Assembly (NCBI GenBank): GCA_003243425.1
Contig: QFQP01000028.1
Coordinates: 1-64,000 of the forward strand
Direction: 5' to 3'
Origin: Archangium gephyra
GTDB taxonomy: Bacteria; Myxococcota; Myxococcia; Myxococcales; Myxococcaceae
Length of the DNA stretch: 64,000 nucleotides
A program made the translations under genes and the position numbers. Position 1 is the first letter of the stretch; the number at the start of each line of letters is the position of its first letter. The notes beneath the pieces were generated by a model. It did no database searches, was not told where the DNA came from, and saw nothing but the letters and a program-made list of their open reading frames with translations. Below, piece by piece: positions 62,035 to 64,000 of this stretch.

Positions 62035-63075
62035 TCAGTCGCTGACGTACTGCTTGCACGTCGCCACCTGTGAGCCGAATTCAGACTCGTTGGCGAACTT
62101 GAGGAAGTTCTTGCACGCGACGCTCGCGTTCTTCTCGTCGCTGCGGTTCTTGAAGATCTCGAAGAGCCCAAAGTGGCACAGCGCGAACTTGCCGTCGTAC
62201 TTGAGGCAACGCTTGTAGGCGCGCTCTTCGTCGTTCACGGCGCCACGTTCCCTGGCCTGCAGCGCTGCCGAGTATTCGCCCTCGGGCGTCTTGGCGCCGG
62301 CTGCGCGACCCTTCACGTCGTCGAGCGCCTTGTCCTGCAGTTTGCACTTCTTCTCAGCGACGATGATGTTGTTGCGGCACTGCGGGAAGTTCTCGTCGGC
62401 CTCGATGCACGACGAGAACGCGTCCTTCGCTTCGCACGGCTTGCCGGCTTCCATGTTCGCGTTGCCGAGCGCCATCCACGCCGAGACGAACTTGGGGTCG
62501 AGCTGCGTGGCCTTGCTGAGGTTGTCGATCGCCTCTTCCCAGGCGCCGTCGTCGATGTCCAACTGACCCAGCTGTGCCCACGCGTCGGCGATGTCGGGCT
62601 TCACGTGGAGCAGGGTGCGGAGCTCCTTGCGCGCCTTCTCTTCTTCGCCGAGCGCCTTGAAGGCGAGCGCGAGGTTGTAGCGGGCCTCGAGGTAGTCAGG
62701 GTTCACCCGGAGCGCGCGCGAGAAGTTGTCGTGCGCTTTCCCGTACCCCTGCTCCTTCATGTAGATCATGCCGAGGTTGTTGTAGGCCTGCGCCTGGTCC
62801 TGGTTCAGGCGGAGCGCCTTGATGAGGTACTCCTTGGCCTTGGCTTCCTGGCCGCGGTTGTAGGCAATGACGCCCTTGTTGACCCACAAGTCGGCGTACT
62901 GCGGAGAAAACTGCAGCCCGAGATCGCACTGATCTTCAGCTGCCTGCAGGTTGCCCATGGCGATGTACTGAGCGCACAGCTCGTTGCACTCCATGGCGCG
63001 CTGATGCGGCACGAAGGGTGTCGAACAAGCCGTGACGAGCAGGCCCAGAGCGAGTGCCAGACCAAGTCGATTCAT
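62035..63075 (-). CDS. TPR-repeat lipoprotein (PilF/Tgl-like architecture)
   Basis: A 346-residue lipoprotein: ATG 63075, hydrophobic core L-G-L-A-L-A-L-G-L-L-V, lipobox V-T-A-C. Five to six TPR units cover residues about 45-230 (Y-A-D-L-W-V-N-K-G-V-I-A-Y-N-R-G, A-Y-N-N-L-G-M-I-Y and others), followed by a Cys-containing helical tail. Such lipoproteins assemble outer-membrane complexes; PilF/Tgl does so for the type IV pilus secretin, but this one is longer. No pilus genes are adjacent. It lies 9 bp after the double-FHA gene on the same strand. Confidence 0.82.
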   Translation of the reverse strand: MNRLGLALALGLLVTACSTPFVPHQRAMECNELCAQYIAMGNLQAAEDQCDLGLQFSPQYADLWVNKGVIAYNRGQEAKAKEYLIKALRLNQDQAQAYNNLGMIYMKEQGYGKAHDNFSRALRVNPDYLEARYNLALAFKALGEEEKARKELRTLLHVKPDIADAWAQLGQLDIDDGAWEEAIDNLSKATQLDPKFVSAWMALGNANMEAGKPCEAKDAFSSCIEADENFPQCRNNIIVAEKKCKLQDKALDDVKGRAAGAKTPEGEYSAALQARERGAVNDEERAYKRCLKYDGKFALCHFGLFEIFKNRSDEKNASVACKNFLKFANESEFGSQVATCKQYVSD

Positions 63076-63170
63076 CGGCGGCGAGTGTAAAGATCTCATC
63101 AATGGGTCGCAATCGTGCAGATCGGCAAAACGCGGCTGATTTCCCCGACTTGGGAGGTAGATTCCGCGCC

Positions 63171-63731
63171 ATGCGCAAGACGCTCACGCTTTCGATGTTG
63201 CTGTTGGTGCTGTGCGGCGGGACGCAGGCCTTCGCCTCGGCGAGCTTCGCGAACCGCAGCCTCGGCCTCAGCGTTTCGGGTATCGGCCTGGTGGGCGACA
63301 TCAAGCCCGTCGACTGGATTCTGCCCATCGCCCTCGAGGGCGGTCTGTACCTCGAGAACGGCTTCGAAGTGTTCCTCCGTCCCCAGTTCTTCCTCGCGCG
63401 CGTGCCGATCAACGCGACGGGGCCCGGTACCGCTGGGGGCATCGTGATCGGCGGCGGTGGTCAGCTGGGCGTTCGCTACCTGTTCCTCGAAGAGTCGATT
63501 CGCCCGTACGTCGGCCTTCACCTGGCAGCGCTCGTCTTCAACACGCAGCCGTCGGTGTCTGCGTACCCGGGCGTCGGCACGCAGGTGGGGTGCGACTTCT
63601 TCGTGGGCGAGAGCGTGTCGCTCGGTTTGCGAGCGGTGGTCGACATGTCGCTGGCGTTCAACACCTTCGGCAGAGACGTGGTCACGCTGTTCGGTATCGG
63701 CGGCGGCGGCTACGTGACGACGTACTTCTGA
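63171..63731 (+). CDS. small outer-membrane beta-barrel-like protein
   Basis: A 186-residue exported protein starting at ATG 63171, with a signal peptide ending F-A-S-A. The mature part is built of alternating strands (G-L-Y-L-E-N-G-F-E-V-F-L-R-P, G-G-Q-L-G-V-R-Y-L-F) and ends G-Y-V-T-T-Y-F. The C-terminal Phe is the outer-membrane insertion signal of barrels. Eight strands would fit its size. Function unknown. It is divergent from the TPR lipoprotein. Confidence 0.78.
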   Translation: MRKTLTLSMLLLVLCGGTQAFASASFANRSLGLSVSGIGLVGDIKPVDWILPIALEGGLYLENGFEVFLRPQFFLARVPINATGPGTAGGIVIGGGGQLGVRYLFLEESIRPYVGLHLAALVFNTQPSVSAYPGVGTQVGCDFFVGESVSLGLRAVVDMSLAFNTFGRDVVTLFGIGGGGYVTTYF

Positions 63732-63735
63732 CGCA

Positions 63736-64000
63736 TCATCGCGAGAGGAAGCGGCGCGAAGGCACCTGCTTCCGCTTCGCTGCGTTGCGAGCGGCCAGCG
63801 CCGCGGTGACCAGCAGCACCAGCTTCTCGTCAGACAAATGAGCGGGCTTGGTGAATCCGAGCTGCTCTTCGAGTCGACGAGACAGGGTCGCGAAGAGATT
63901 GAGCCGGGCTTCCATGCCGAGCTCCTCGCGACGCAACGACGCCGAGAACAACACCGCTTCTTCTTCAGCCGTGAGCTTCGCGACCCGCGCGCGGAAATCT
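63736..64000 (-). CDS. partial hypothetical protein, cut by the window end
   Basis: The minus-strand frame stays open from its stop at 63736 to the right edge, giving 87 residues without a clear start. The visible part is helical (T-A-E-E-E-A-V-L-F-S-A-S-L-R-R-E-E-L-G and L-N-L-F-A-T-L-S-R-R-L-E-E) with an Arg/Lys-rich tail. The frame fits the local composition, so it is likely the C-terminus of a real gene. Family not recognised. Confidence 0.5.
   Translation of the reverse strand, partial: DFRARVAKLTAEEEAVLFSASLRREELGMEARLNLFATLSRRLEEQLGFTKPAHLSDEKLVLLVTAALAARNAAKRKQVPSRRFLSR

Overview
The window is GC-rich (roughly two thirds GC by eye), densely coding DNA that most likely comes from a myxobacterium (Myxococcota). 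The evidence is one protein with a MYXO-CTERM-like C-terminus, a membrane Ser/Thr kinase, several FHA-domain proteins, many TPR lipoproteins, and an rpsU-yqeY-dnaG-rpoD cluster whose RpoD has a long charged N-terminal extension. No phage genes, CRISPR array or rRNA were seen. A possible insertion-sequence end lies at the left edge.

Left part (1-16.3 kb), mixed accessory and housekeeping genes: a lipoprotein, a surface PHP-type metallohydrolase, a giant alpha-2-macroglobulin, a hybrid histidine kinase with its LuxR-type regulator, a CAU-reading tRNA, a TetR regulator next to an alpha/beta hydrolase whose ribosome-binding site sits in a perfect palindrome, a frameshifted carotenoid-desaturase-like flavoprotein, an alkyltransferase-like protein and small secreted proteins.

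Middle part (16.3-39.7 kb): the macromolecular synthesis operon (rpsU, yqeY, dnaG, rpoD, all on the minus strand), an FHA protein, a second PHP-type lipoprotein, TrmJ, an SGNH hydrolase, an MDR oxidoreductase, an Fpg/Nei glycosylase, a PEGA-TPR-kinase-acyltransferase group, and a minus-strand ABC ATPase / LolA-like / beta-barrel group.

Right part (39.9-60.9 kb) is the striking region: a type III secretion (T3SS) locus of about 21 kb. Its core order is sctJ - fliG-like - sctL - sctN - sctO - sctP/fliK - sctQ - fliO-like - sctR - sctS - sctT - sctU. This is the order of the flagellar fliF-G-H-I-J-K-(M/N)-O-P-Q-R-flhB series, with sctV/flhA at the far end. The export-gate and ATPase genes are clear, and the ring gene is the short SctJ lipoprotein rather than FliF. 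No flagellin, hook, rod, MotAB, secretin or canonical needle gene is visible. The locus also carries a sigma-28-type factor beside a small FlgM-like protein, an SctI-like inner-rod protein, TPR chaperone-like proteins, a stand-alone SctU C-terminal domain, a GNAT acetyltransferase, and two Gly/Ala/Ser-rich proteins. Those last two share a C-terminal 20-residue motif. Both sit in single-gene transcription units behind the same promoter-like motif (GCAACT-N15-CGATAAC), whose spacing matches a sigma-28 promoter.

My model, which is inference, is a non-flagellar exporter that has kept flagellar parts (FliG, FliO, FliK, sigma-28/FlgM). The dedicated sigma factor would switch on late secreted substrates. 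Right of the locus are a tail-anchored double-FHA protein, a TPR lipoprotein, an outer-membrane protein, and a gene cut by the window end.
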